64,000 bases of DNA from Burkholderia sp. PAMC 26561 (GTDB taxonomy: Bacteria; Pseudomonadota; Gammaproteobacteria; Burkholderiales; Burkholderiaceae), in the NCBI RefSeq assembly GCF_001557535.2, contig NZ_CP014306.1, positions 2,914,001-2,978,000 on the forward strand. The letters are read 5' to 3'. The position numbers and the translations under genes are program-made. The stretch's first letter is position 1; each line of letters begins with the position of its first letter. Of this stretch, positions 44,596 through 53,911 are shown piece by piece. Under the pieces are notes generated by a model. The model worked only from the letters and a program-made list of their open reading frames with translations, did not search any database and was not told the origin of the DNA.

Positions 44596-45924
44596 TCAGT
44601 CTGCAATTTCAACGCGGCGAACGTCGCCGACTATGAAGATGTACGACAGCGCGCCAACGAGCGCCGCCGCGCCTACGTACGACAGCGCGTAGAAGAACGA
44701 GCCCGTCTTCGCCACGATCAGGCCGATCACCAGCGGCGTAACGATGCCCGCAAGGTTCGCGCAAAAATTGAAGATGCCGCCCGTCAGTCCCATCAGATTT
44801 TTTGGCGCGATATCCGAGATCAACGTCCAGCCGAGCCCGACCATGCCTTGCCCGAAGAACGCGATCGAGAGAATGGTGATGACGAGGGCGTCGCTGCTGA
44901 CGTAGTTCGCCGCAATGATCGTCGATGCCCCCAGCAAACCGAAGATGATCGGCAACTTGCGTGCAATGTTGGCCGAGCCGGTGCGCTTGAGCAGAAGATC
45001 GGAGATCCATCCGCCGAACATCACGCCGACCGCCGCCGCAAGAAACGGCATCACCGCGAAGAAGCCGACCTTGAGCCAGCCCATGTGACGTTCCGTGGCT
45101 AGGTAGGTCGGGAACCACGTCAGGAAAAATACGAGCGTGGTGTTGCCCGCAAACTGCCCGAGGCATGCACCCGCGATCTGACGGCGCTTGAGCAGCTTGC
45201 CGACGTTGCCCCACGAGAAAGCCATGGTCTGCTGACCGCCCGCCGGCTCGAGGCCGCCGCCCGCGGAAATGTAGTCGAGCTCAGCCTGGTTCACCGACTT
45301 CGAATCATGCGGCTCGCGATAAAACAGCCACCAGACCATTCCGAACACAATGCCGATTACGCCCACCACAATGAACAAGGAGCGCCAGCCGAAGTTGCCC
45401 ATGATCCAGAACAAGGCCGGCGCAAAACACGCGAGGCCGAGGTATTCGCCAACGGTATAAATGCCCGTGGCGCGTGCCCGCTCATGCTGCGGGAACCATG
45501 TAGCGACCACGCGGCTGTTGACCGGGAAGCATGGCGCTTCGCTGACGCCGAGCCCGAAGCGAAACAGCAGCAACGACTTGAGTCCGACGGCGAAACCCTG
45601 CATCAGCGTGAAGAACGACCAGAACGTCAGCGCGAGAAAGTAGGTGACCTTGCTGCCGAAGCGGTCAAGGAAAACGCCGCCCGGGATCTGCGCCAGCGCG
45701 TATGTCCATGAAAACGCGGAGAACACGATCCCCATCACGGCCGCATCGATTCCGAGCTCCTTCGTCATGGTCGGCGCTGCAATGCCGAGGACCGTGCGGT
45801 CCAGATAGTTGATCATCGTACCGACTGCCAGCAGCGCGAGGATCACGAAGCGCGTGCGCGACCGTGTGCGAACTGCGGCCGGCGCGGCCGTATGAACCGC
45901 GTGGGATTGGTGAACGTCTTGCAT
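44596..45924 (-). CDS. ACS-family MFS transporter of the shikimate/quinate operon
   Basis: A 442-residue permease of the anion:cation symporter group, with MINYLDRTVLGIAAPTMTKELG, SEAPCFPVNSRVVATWFPQHERARA and GWTLISDIAPKNLMGLTGG. It is the first gene of an operon with shikimate dehydrogenase and aroQ, so it likely imports shikimate, quinate or a related acid. GGAG lies 7 nt before the ATG. Sites resembling PcaR boxes lie about 330 bp upstream. Confidence 0.9.
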   Translation of the reverse strand: MQDVHQSHAVHTAAPAAVRTRSRTRFVILALLAVGTMINYLDRTVLGIAAPTMTKELGIDAAVMGIVFSAFSWTYALAQIPGGVFLDRFGSKVTYFLALTFWSFFTLMQGFAVGLKSLLLFRFGLGVSEAPCFPVNSRVVATWFPQHERARATGIYTVGEYLGLACFAPALFWIMGNFGWRSLFIVVGVIGIVFGMVWWLFYREPHDSKSVNQAELDYISAGGGLEPAGGQQTMAFSWGNVGKLLKRRQIAGACLGQFAGNTTLVFFLTWFPTYLATERHMGWLKVGFFAVMPFLAAAVGVMFGGWISDLLLKRTGSANIARKLPIIFGLLGASTIIAANYVSSDALVITILSIAFFGQGMVGLGWTLISDIAPKNLMGLTGGIFNFCANLAGIVTPLVIGLIVAKTGSFFYALSYVGAAALVGALSYIFIVGDVRRVEIAD

Positions 45925-46327
45925 GACGCGTCTCCTGAATCAAAATATTGGATCCCGCCCTGCGGTTTTATGCGCGAGCGATGTTATTGGACCGGTGGTC
46001 CGCCCATTAAAAGCGGTGATGATACCTACGCCGCAGCTCACTGCTGGAAGCCGTTGCTGAAAACTGCCGCTATAACGCTTGATGGACACTTTGATCAGCG
46101 TTCCTAATCTATTAAATTGATTTCTTGCTTACGGAAAAAGGCACTGCATGTGCGAGTGCCTTGTTGATCACTCGCCGCTTGTTAGCCGTGCCGGTATGTC
46201 GTCACAATAGAGCGAAGGCCGAGTCCGGGCAACGGAATATTAGAAAACACGTATGTTTATCGAACGCATTCGTTCGGTAATCGCGCATTATTCGGGTTTG
46301 CACTAGACGGTGCTCGACGTTGACGAA
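45925..46327. other. Regulatory interval between hppD and the shikimate operon
   Basis: About 400 bp without a gene. It contains the operator block at 46257-46306 that is shared with the shiA upstream region. The rest shows no terminator or repeat I can support. Confidence 0.6.
46257..46306. promoter_or_regulatory. IclR (PcaR-type) operator block upstream of the shikimate operon
   Basis: TTATCGAACG and CGGGTTTGCACTAG lie 26 bp apart, with GTTCGGTAATCGCGC (46272-46286) between them. The last matches 13 of 15 positions of the PcaR box GTTCGATAATCGCAC as I remember it. The same outer elements at the same 26-bp spacing occur upstream of shiA at 51799-51848. Confidence 0.65.
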
Positions 46328-47446
46328 TCAGACTTCTCGTGCCTTCCCGAGCGCAATCAGATTCCCTTCGCCGAACCCTTCCCCGCCGCGCCGCTCCACG
46401 ATTTCGAAGAACATGTCCCCGGCCTCGTGCTGGATGAAAGTCTGCAAGAAGAGCAACGGCTTGCCGTCCTCGGCTATACGGCCATCGACGAGAATGCCGC
46501 GTGAGCGCAATGCCTCCACATCCAGTCCATGACCGGGCAAGCGCGCATCGAGTTGCTCGTAGTATTTCGCCGGCGGCTGCACGAAGCGCATGCCGCGTGC
46601 ACGCAAGATGTCGACGGAAGCAAAGATATTCTTCGATGCCAGCGCGATATGCTGCACGCCTTCGCCGCTGTGATCGGGCAGATAGTCCTGCATCAGGCTC
46701 GTACGATACGTGCCTTCTTCATACACCGGAATGCTGAACGTCTGGCATGGCGAGACGATCACGGGCAGATCCTGTGCGACTTTCCAGTCGGGATGTATCG
46801 CGTGGATCTCCTTGAAATGGAGCACCTGGAGATAGAACTCCAGCCAGTCCGGAAGCCGGCCAGCCCCAACGGTCTGCGTAAAGTGATCGACCTTGACGAG
46901 CCCTGCGTCGTTGTCATGCAATGCAGATCTTGTGGTTTGTGCATCGAGCCACTTGAAATCGATGTCGTAGATGGACTTCGCTTTCTCGCTCGGTGGCGCG
47001 TCCCGGCCCTCCCAATGATCCACGAAATAAATATGCGAGTCGCCAATGCCCTGGATCGCGGGAATCATCAACTCGTTGGGTCCAAGCCGTTCGCCTTCGA
47101 AATCCCAGGCCCCAAACTCGACGGCGCGTTCGTGCGAGATAGGCGCATCCAGCACGCGAAGGCCGATTGCACATATGCCCACGCCATGCGTCTGCGCAAA
47201 GCGGGTGGCGAACGAATCGTCGTCGGCATTGACAAGGAAATTCATGTTCCCTTGCCGGTACAGCGTGACGTCCTTGCTGATATGGCGGGCAACCTGCGTA
47301 AAACCGAGTTGCTCGAAGAGCGCACGCAGCCGGTCAGGATCCGGGCTGGAAAACTCGACAAATTCGAGGCCGGCGACGCCGAGGGGGTTGTCGCCCTGCA
47401 GCATTTGCGCCGAGGCAGCGCCAGGCAGGGAAGCATCGTTGTTCAT
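46328..47446 (-). CDS. hppD: 4-hydroxyphenylpyruvate dioxygenase family protein
   Basis: A 372-residue non-haem iron dioxygenase of two VOC-type halves. The three metal ligands are present: His in KVDHFTQTV, His in EGVQHIALAS and Glu in MFFEIVERRGG. The sequence also has LEFYLQVLHF and the family's C-terminal helix. By family it turns 4-hydroxyphenylpyruvate into homogentisate. Its place beside quiC (116 bp downstream, same strand) and no tyrosine-catabolic genes is notable. AGGTGA precedes the ATG. Confidence 0.9.
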   Translation of the reverse strand: MNNDASLPGAASAQMLQGDNPLGVAGLEFVEFSSPDPDRLRALFEQLGFTQVARHISKDVTLYRQGNMNFLVNADDDSFATRFAQTHGVGICAIGLRVLDAPISHERAVEFGAWDFEGERLGPNELMIPAIQGIGDSHIYFVDHWEGRDAPPSEKAKSIYDIDFKWLDAQTTRSALHDNDAGLVKVDHFTQTVGAGRLPDWLEFYLQVLHFKEIHAIHPDWKVAQDLPVIVSPCQTFSIPVYEEGTYRTSLMQDYLPDHSGEGVQHIALASKNIFASVDILRARGMRFVQPPAKYYEQLDARLPGHGLDVEALRSRGILVDGRIAEDGKPLLFLQTFIQHEAGDMFFEIVERRGGEGFGEGNLIALGKAREV

Positions 47447-47562
47447 CGAAAATCACCTCAGAGAAAGTCCGGTCACATTCGCCTGAGGCCTGGTCATCCG
47501 TAATGTCCGATGTCCAGTCGCAGCAAGCGCGTGAACAGATTATCGCCTCAGGCGGCGAGGCG

Positions 47563-49455
47563 TCAAACTCTCTGCACGTGTCCCCATGCCTGCGCGCGCC
47601 GCTGCGCATGGGCGGCAAGGCGCACGGGCGCGTTCGCCGCGCCGTATCCTTCGTAGCCGCCACGGCGTTCCACGATCTCGAGGAAAAAGCGTTCGTTGAA
47701 TTGCTCCGTGTAAACGTGTAGAAACTCTCCGCCATCGGGATCGCGATCATAGAGGATGCCGCCCTCGCACATGCGCTCGATCTGCGTATCGTCGAATCCA
47801 AAACGGGCTTGCAGGTCGTCATAATAGTTGCGCGGAATGCGCAGCAATGGCACGCCTTGCGTACGCAACGCAGCGACGGTCGCAAAGATATCGCGGGTCG
47901 CGAACGCGACGTGATTGAGCCCCGAGCCGTGGTACTTAGAGAGCGATTCAACCACCGATGTATGCCGGTCTGCCGACGCATTCAGCACGATCCGCACAGA
48001 CCCGTCGCGGCTGCGCAGCGACCGGCTTCTGACAAGGCCGTACGGGTCCGGCAAGAGCACGGAAGCTTCTGCATCAAAACCGAAGGTAGCCTTGAAGTAC
48101 AGCACCCACGTGTCGAGCGTATCGGCGGGGATGTTCAGGCAAACGTGGTCAATACACTGCAGCGGATCCGCACCGCTCCTGCTTTCGATATTGCCGAGAT
48201 TGAAATCGGTTTCGTAAAGCGTGGGTTCGCCGGGCGCTTCATCGACAAAATATTGCAGGCTTCCATCCGGCGCCTGCACGCTCGGCACCACACGTTCGTT
48301 CGGCCCCACCCTGCCTGAAAACGGGACGAAGCCGAATGCCGCTGCGCGCTCGAAGGCTTGCGCGGCATTGTCGACCCGATACGCCGATGCACACACGGAC
48401 AACCCATGCGCCTCATGAAACTCGCTCGCAAACGAGTTGGCCTCTTCGTTGAGCAGAATGCTCGCGTCGCCCTGCACGTAGAGCGTCACCTGCTTCGACC
48501 GGTGCCGCCCCGCTGCGCGAAATCCCATGCGTTCGAGCCATTGTGCGAGCGTCCGGCCGCTGTTTGCATCGACGGCGAATTCGAGAAACTGGAAGCCTGC
48601 GTGCGCAGGCGCGGCCGGCGGATGGAACAACGTCTCCTTCGATGCCCCCGCGCATTGCTCCTCGAGAAAGAGCAGCGAACGATAACCATCCACAGCAGTT
48701 GCCGCATTGGGCGCGGCACGAAAGCCGTCGTTGAAGATTTCAAGCGACAACGGTCCCGCGTAACCCGATGCCAGCACTGCACGCGTGAAGGCCGTCACAT
48801 CCAGATCGCCTTGCCCGGGAAAACAGCGGTAATGGCGGCTCCATTCGAGCACGTCCATTGCCATTCTGGGGGCATCGGCGATCTGCACGAACGTGATGCG
48901 ATCGGCGGGGATGCTGGCGATTTCATCAAGCGAATCGCCTATGGACAGCGTATGGAAGCTATCGAGAATCAGGCCGAGGTTGGCGTGATCGAGCGTATTG
49001 ACCAGGCGCCATGCGTGCTTGTAGGAGTTGACATGCCGGCCCCACGCGAGCGCTTCGTAACCTGCGATCACGCCTTCGGCGCGCGCAAGGTCGGCGAACT
49101 CTCCAAGCTGATCGATGATCAGCGCATCGTCGCGGATCGTATCTGGTGATGCATTGCTGCAGACCAGAATGCGATCCGTGCCCAGTTGATGCATCAGGTC
49201 GAACTTGCGGCGGGCGCGTTCAAGGTTGCGCGCGAGTTTGTCGGCGCTGACGCCTTCGAAGTCGCGGAACGGCTGGTACAGCATGATCCTGAGTCCGAGA
49301 TCGGCGCAGATGCGTTTGACGTCAGCGGGAGAACCGTCGAAGTAAAGGAGATCGTTTTCGAAGATTTCGACACCGTCGAAGGCGGCTGCGCTGATGGCTT
49401 TCAGCTTTTCGATGAGCGTACCGCTGATGGATACTGTGGCGATGGATCTTTGCAC
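47563..49455 (-). CDS. quiC: 3-dehydroshikimate dehydratase fused to an HPPD-like domain (QuiC type)
   Basis: A 630-residue two-domain enzyme. Residues 1-270 are a sugar-phosphate isomerase/epimerase-type TIM barrel (RSIATVSISGTLIEKLKAIS and ENDLLYFDGSP at the start, GLILDSFHTL, LSLEIFNDGFRA) that dehydrates 3-dehydroshikimate to protocatechuate. Residues about 285-620 are a 4-hydroxyphenylpyruvate dioxygenase-like module with all three iron ligands kept (CIDHVCLNI, GLNHVAFAT, FFLEIVERRGG). It links the shikimate genes to the aromatic pathway. The start codon is GTG, with GAGA 5 nt upstream. Confidence 0.93.
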   Translation of the reverse strand: MQRSIATVSISGTLIEKLKAISAAAFDGVEIFENDLLYFDGSPADVKRICADLGLRIMLYQPFRDFEGVSADKLARNLERARRKFDLMHQLGTDRILVCSNASPDTIRDDALIIDQLGEFADLARAEGVIAGYEALAWGRHVNSYKHAWRLVNTLDHANLGLILDSFHTLSIGDSLDEIASIPADRITFVQIADAPRMAMDVLEWSRHYRCFPGQGDLDVTAFTRAVLASGYAGPLSLEIFNDGFRAAPNAATAVDGYRSLLFLEEQCAGASKETLFHPPAAPAHAGFQFLEFAVDANSGRTLAQWLERMGFRAAGRHRSKQVTLYVQGDASILLNEEANSFASEFHEAHGLSVCASAYRVDNAAQAFERAAAFGFVPFSGRVGPNERVVPSVQAPDGSLQYFVDEAPGEPTLYETDFNLGNIESRSGADPLQCIDHVCLNIPADTLDTWVLYFKATFGFDAEASVLLPDPYGLVRSRSLRSRDGSVRIVLNASADRHTSVVESLSKYHGSGLNHVAFATRDIFATVAALRTQGVPLLRIPRNYYDDLQARFGFDDTQIERMCEGGILYDRDPDGGEFLHVYTEQFNERFFLEIVERRGGYEGYGAANAPVRLAAHAQRRAQAWGHVQRV

Positions 49456-50347
49456 GGAAGTCTCGGGGTGGTTGTTCGGGCGGTTTTTTATGCTGGCGCT
49501 TGAGTCGCGGGGTTCGGTACAGTGGGCGGGGGTGATGCCGGGTTGTTGCTTCTTACGCTACCGCGCGGTCTGTTCTAGCTGATTTCTTTAACACTATTAG
49601 CCACTGTGCGTGGCGGCACTTCATTTCTTTGTCCAACGGCGACAAAGAAACGAAGCAAAGAAAACGCCTTCCAACCGCTAATTCTTAAGTGTCCCGAGCG
49701 TGCATGTACAACTGTTTGGTACTTCACAAGAACGCTCGACGCCATAACCACCAACACTTGAAACCCTCCCCCTCCGTCAACAGATACCCACACGCTTCGC
49801 CACCAGTAACTGTGGCAGTCAATACGGAAACCTGGTCCAGGTATAACAACGGGTTGAGCCCATAACGGCCTTACAGCACTCTGAACTTGCCCGACACGTT
49901 GCCACCGGTGGTCCCAGGTAAGCACGGGTACAACGGAACCAGTACAGCGAATTCCTCCGTTTGGGCGCTAGCGCGCGCAGCGCGGAAGCCTGATTAGCGG
50001 ATTCCCACACTGGTGGCGAAGCGTGTGGGTTGCCGTTTACGGAGGGGAAGGGTTTCAAGTGTTCTTAAGTCCGGCGTCGAGCGTTTTTCTGAAGTACCAA
50101 ACAGTTGTCAGTGCACGCTTGGGACACTTATGAGCCCTCGGTGGAGAGGCGTTTTCTTTGCTTCGTTTCTTTTTCGCCGTTGGAAAAAGAAATGAAGTCC
50201 CGCCACGGACAGTGGCTAAAAGTGCTAAAAAAATCAGCCAAAACAAACCGCGCGGTAGCCTAAATAGCAGCAACCCGGCATCACCCCCACACCACCTCTT
50301 CCACACACAACCCTGACGCCAATCACGATCACGCAAGCCCCTAAACC
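49456..50347. other. Gene-free interval holding a long inverted repeat
   Basis: Nearly 900 bp between quiC and shiA with no credible gene. Small open frames inside it are accidental. Most of it is the inverted repeat annotated separately; the central 200 bp shows no homology I recognise. Confidence 0.75.
49525..50290. repeat. Long imperfect inverted repeat, arms about 280 bp
   Basis: The left arm (about 49525-49807) and right arm (about 50009-50290) are imperfect reverse complements. Shared segments run in order: GTGATGCCGGGTTG, TACCGCGCGGT, TTAGCCACTGT, ACTTCATTTCTTT, AAAGAAACGAAGCAAAGAAA, CAACTGTTTGGTACTTCA, AACGCTCGACGCC and an exact 21-bp inner pair (49787-49807 with 50009-50029). The centre (about 49808-50008) is unique. 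I did not compute the identity. It could be a MITE-like element, a repeat family of the genus or a transcribed hairpin. Confidence 0.85.
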
Positions 50348-51655
50348 TCAGGTCTTTTTCATCTTCGCGGCAACGACCACCGACAGTGCACATCCAATGG
50401 CGAGATACGCCGCCACCGGGTGCCACGAACCCCCGGCGAAATTCACCAGCGCCACCGCGATGAACGGCGTAAACCCGCCTCCCACCACGCTAGCCACCTG
50501 GTACCCCACGCCCGCGCCGCTATAACGATATTCAGTGCCGAATAGCTCCGTGAACATCGGCTGCTGGACGCTCACGACCATGTCATGCGCAATGTTCGCA
50601 AGCATCACCGAGAAGACCACGATCCAGACGGTCGAGCGTGCATCGAGCGCAAGAAAGAACGGCACCGCGCTCAACATGCCGATCACCGCGCCAATGATGT
50701 AGATACGCCGGCGCCCGAAGCGGTCAGCGAGTATTGCAAAACACGGAATGGTGAGAATGCTGACGGCGCCCACCAGCAACCCGATGTTCAGGAAAAACTG
50801 CCGGGGCATGCCGAGGTTGCTCGTGGAATAACTCAGCGCGAATGCAGTGACGATATACATCGTGAAAAGCTCGGCAAGACGCAGCGCAATGATCAGCAGG
50901 AACGCTTTCGGGTGCTGGCGCAGCGCTTCGAAGATCGGCAGGCGTTTGGGCTTTTGTCCCTTTTCGATGACCTTGTGCACGAACTCCTGCGACTCCTCCA
51001 TGCTCGATCGAACCCACAACCCGATCAGCACCAGCACGACACTGAACACGAACGGAATGCGCCAGCCCCAGCTCTTGAAAGTGGCATCGTCCATGGTCTG
51101 GCTGAGAATGGAGACAATCCCCGTCGCGAGAATCAGCCCAACGCCATAACCCACTTGCACGCCGCTGCTATAGAACGCCTTCTTTTTGCTCGGCGCACTT
51201 TCCACGGCCATCAATGCTGCCCCGCCCCATTCGCCGCCCACGGCAAAACCTTGAATCGCACGCAACGTGATCAGCATCACCGGCGCCCACCAGCCGACGG
51301 ACGCGAACGTAGGCAACAAACCGATCATCGCCGTCGACAAACCCATCATCATCACGGTCAGCACAAGCATGCGCTTGCGGCCCAGCCTGTCGCCGTAGTG
51401 CCCGAACACGAAGCCGCCCAGCGGCCGGAACAGGAAACCCACGCCGAAGGTGCCGAACGCTGCGAGCGTGCCCATGGCCGGGCTCACTTTCGGAAAGAAC
51501 TCGGTGTTGAACACGATCGCCGCGATGATCCCGTAGAGCAGGAAGTCATACCAGTCGACCACAGCGCCTACGAAACTGCCGAGTGCCGCCTTGCGGGCGC
51601 GGCTTTTATCGAGGTCCACACTCGCGACGCCGACAGGCTGGATTGCGATAGTCAT
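50348..51655 (-). CDS. shiA: Shikimate transporter, MHS-family MFS (ShiA-like)
   Basis: A 435-residue metabolite:H+ symporter. It matches E. coli ShiA along its length as I recall it: SRARKAALGSFVGAVVDWYD, GVGFLFRPLGGFVFGHYGDR, RAIQGFAVGGEWGGAALMAV, KKAFYSSGVQVGYGVGLILA and FSVMLANIAHDMVVSVQQPM. It should import shikimate or dehydroshikimate for the aroE/quiC route on the same strand. It is divergent from the IclR regulator, with PcaR-type boxes in the gap. Confidence 0.92.
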   Translation of the reverse strand: MTIAIQPVGVASVDLDKSRARKAALGSFVGAVVDWYDFLLYGIIAAIVFNTEFFPKVSPAMGTLAAFGTFGVGFLFRPLGGFVFGHYGDRLGRKRMLVLTVMMMGLSTAMIGLLPTFASVGWWAPVMLITLRAIQGFAVGGEWGGAALMAVESAPSKKKAFYSSGVQVGYGVGLILATGIVSILSQTMDDATFKSWGWRIPFVFSVVLVLIGLWVRSSMEESQEFVHKVIEKGQKPKRLPIFEALRQHPKAFLLIIALRLAELFTMYIVTAFALSYSTSNLGMPRQFFLNIGLLVGAVSILTIPCFAILADRFGRRRIYIIGAVIGMLSAVPFFLALDARSTVWIVVFSVMLANIAHDMVVSVQQPMFTELFGTEYRYSGAGVGYQVASVVGGGFTPFIAVALVNFAGGSWHPVAAYLAIGCALSVVVAAKMKKT

Positions 51656-51790
51656 TGCGTTGTCTCTGATATGTATTGGTTTGACTGTCCGATGTTTTTT
51701 TCATGCTGCTCGCGTAAGCGAGTCGATCGGTTCCGGAGTGGATGAAGCATAGGATGGCGTCTTTTGCAGGGCAACGGTTTCTATAGATGT

Positions 51791-51848
51791 GAACGCGATT
51801 ATCGAACGAGAATGTGCGATCAGCGATTGTTTATCGGGTTAGCACTAG
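51791..51848. promoter_or_regulatory. IclR (PcaR-type) operator block upstream of shiA
   Basis: On the minus strand, GTTCGATAATCGCGT (51793-51807) matches 13 of 15 positions of the PcaR box. It is followed by a GTGCGAT half-site (51813-51819) and CGGGTTAGCACTAG (51835-51848). The outer elements recur 26 bp apart at 46257-46306. It lies about 135 bp upstream of the shiA start. Confidence 0.7.
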
Positions 51849-51924
51849 GGCCTGGAACGGCGTCCGCGAGGCGCGCCATCCGGATTCTGCATTATGAGTG
51901 CGTGAAACATCAACGCGCTCATGT

Positions 51925-51939
51925 GAGCGATAATCGCTC
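51925..51939. promoter_or_regulatory. Palindromic IclR operator before the iclR gene
   Basis: GAGCGATAATCGCTC is a perfect 15-bp palindrome with the CGATAATCG core of PcaR/PcaU/PobR sites. It ends 40 bp before the IclR start codon, as expected for autoregulation. Confidence 0.7.
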
Positions 51940-51979
51940 GTATGCCATCACTGATCGCACGGATTTAGGATTGATGCTT

Positions 51980-52753
51980 ATGACCAAACGACCGCCTCTC
52001 GACAAACGCGACTGGATCGCGGGGCTCGAAAAAGGTCTTGCAATACTCGAGGCTTTCGACAGCGACCATGCACGCATGACCCCGACGCAGGCCGCGGCTC
52101 GCACGGGAATGACGCGCACGGCCGCGCGCCGGCATCTGCTCACACTGGAGCATCTCGGCTATGTGGAAAGCGACGGCAAGCTCTTTGGCCTCACCCCGCG
52201 CGTGCTGCGAGTCGGTTGGTCGTACTTCGATTCCGCGCGCTTGCCCAAGCTCGTTCAGCCCTATCTGCAACAACTCAGCGCGACGCTCAACGAGTCGGTC
52301 TACATGAGCGTGCTCGATGAATGGGAGCTTGTGTTCATCGCGCGCAACGGCACCTCGCGTGTGATGTCAACGGGCTTCGTGCTCGGTGCGCGAGTGCCGG
52401 CGCCGCTGACATCGCCGGGTGTGGTGCTGCTCGCCTACAAACCTGATGAAGACGCGGTGCACGAGTGGCTCAACACCACGTCGCTCGCGCCGTTCACGCC
52501 CCATACGCTGACCAACAAGGTGCGGCTGCAGGAGAAGATCCGTCAGGCGCGCGCCGATGGATTTGCGGTCATCGAACAGCAGTTGCAGGTTGGTGTGCGC
52601 GGGATTGCGGTGCCGGTGAAGGACCGGCATGGCGAAGTCGTCGCGGCGCTCAGCACCAACATGCCGATAGGACGCGAAACCACCGAAGCCGCCGTCAACC
52701 GAGTGGTGCATCACCTGCAAGAGACCGCGCTCGCCATGCTGAACGTTGTTTGA
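51980..52753 (+). CDS. IclR family regulator (PcaR/PcaU/PobR type)
   Basis: A 257-residue regulator. Winged HTH: GLAILEAFDSDHARMTPTQA and MTRTAARRHLLTLEHLG (about residues 14-70). The IclR effector domain follows (SVYMSVLDEWELVFIARNG, LGARVPAPLTSPGVVLLA, GVRGIAVPVKDRHGEVVAAL). The pattern is that of the Pca/Pob regulators that sense protocatechuate, 3-oxoadipate or 4-hydroxybenzoate. It is divergent from shiA, with matching operators. I chose the ATG at 51980 (AGGA 9 nt upstream) over one at 51974. Confidence 0.92.
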   Translation: MTKRPPLDKRDWIAGLEKGLAILEAFDSDHARMTPTQAAARTGMTRTAARRHLLTLEHLGYVESDGKLFGLTPRVLRVGWSYFDSARLPKLVQPYLQQLSATLNESVYMSVLDEWELVFIARNGTSRVMSTGFVLGARVPAPLTSPGVVLLAYKPDEDAVHEWLNTTSLAPFTPHTLTNKVRLQEKIRQARADGFAVIEQQLQVGVRGIAVPVKDRHGEVVAALSTNMPIGRETTEAAVNRVVHHLQETALAMLNVV

Positions 52754-52778
52754 TGTGGTCTGAGCGAGCCCCGACATC

Positions 52779-53663
52779 ATGAATCTCCGGCACCTGCATG
52801 CGTTTGTCGTCCTTGCGGAAGAACTCAACTTCAGCCGCGCGGCCGAGCGATTACACGTCGCGCAGCCCGCGCTCAGCCAGCAGATCCGCGCGCTTGAAGA
52901 ACGGCTCGGCACACAGCTCGTGGATCGTGGCAGCCGTCCGTTGCGGCTGACCGAAGCGGGAAGTTATCTATGCATCGAGGCACGGCAGATCCTTTCATCG
53001 TTCGATCAGGTCGCGCTCGGCACACGTGAAATCGGACTCGGCTTGCGCGGATGGCTCGGCATAGGGTTCACGCGTTCATCGATGTATAGCGTGCTGCCTC
53101 CCGCGCTCAAGGCGTTTCATCGCGCGTATCCGAACGTCGAGCTGAAACTGTTCGAGATGCTCACCGAAGAACAGACCGACGCCCTGCACGAAACGCGGAT
53201 TCACGTCGCCATTGGGCGGCAGGTGCAGGCCATTGCGGGCTGCACCACGCTGCCGCTTCTGCACGAGCGGGTCGCGGTCGTGCTCTCACCGGACCATCCG
53301 CTTGCGGGCAAGAAATCGGTGCGCATCACACAACTTGCCAATACCCCGCTCGTGCTCTACCCCAAGCATTCAAACGGACTATATTCGCGCTTTGTGGAAT
53401 CGCTTTATCGCAATGCCGGCGTGACGCCGCATGTCGCGCATCAGGCTTACGAGATCCAGACGGCGATTGCACTGGTTGCGGCCGGGCTGGGCGTGACGTT
53501 CGTGGGTGAATCGGTTGCACGGCACGGTCGTTCCGATGTCGTCTACCTTCGCCTCGATGCACCGTTGGCGTCGCAGACGACGACGCTTTCAGCGAGCTTT
53601 CGAAGCGACGATACATCGTCTCATCTCCAAGCCTTTCTGAAGTGCCTCGCGCCCGTACTATAA
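52779..53663 (+). CDS. LysR family regulator (BenM/CatM/CbbR-like)
   Basis: A 294-residue regulator. HTH FSRAAERLHVAQPALSQQIRALEERLG fits the BenM/CatM-like group that senses aromatic acids or muconates, with TRSSMYSVLPPALKAFHRAYP in the effector domain. It precedes the MFS-ligJ-ligK operon in the same direction and is its likely activator. It starts 25 bp after the IclR stop, so the two regulators may be cotranscribed. Confidence 0.9.
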   Translation: MNLRHLHAFVVLAEELNFSRAAERLHVAQPALSQQIRALEERLGTQLVDRGSRPLRLTEAGSYLCIEARQILSSFDQVALGTREIGLGLRGWLGIGFTRSSMYSVLPPALKAFHRAYPNVELKLFEMLTEEQTDALHETRIHVAIGRQVQAIAGCTTLPLLHERVAVVLSPDHPLAGKKSVRITQLANTPLVLYPKHSNGLYSRFVESLYRNAGVTPHVAHQAYEIQTAIALVAAGLGVTFVGESVARHGRSDVVYLRLDAPLASQTTTLSASFRSDDTSSHLQAFLKCLAPVL

Positions 53664-53911
53664 GCAAATCATTATAAAAAGATAAAAACACGGTCTTGGA
53701 CGCGCGGCGCCCGGGTTCGTAACATCACTTCCATCAGTCAGGCATCCCGTGCAATGCACGATCTTGCCGCAGCTCGCTGTCCCGCACGCCAACACATTCC
53801 GGACTTGATCGAAGCAACGCGGGCACCGCCCTGTGCGTATGCGTCCGTCCGCAAAAAAGCGATTCACCTATACGACACCCGGTCCACGGGCGCTAATAAA
53901 GACAGGAGACG

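Larger units (their letters stand above)
51656..51979. other. shiA/IclR divergent regulatory region
   Basis: About 320 bp without a gene. It carries three IclR-type operator elements, two of which are annotated separately. The shiA start lies on the left and the IclR start on the right. Confidence 0.7.

Noticed and set aside
49575..50426. Several small frames in the quiC-shiA gap
   Set aside because: They run through the inverted repeat in both directions, lack ribosome sites and have no domains.
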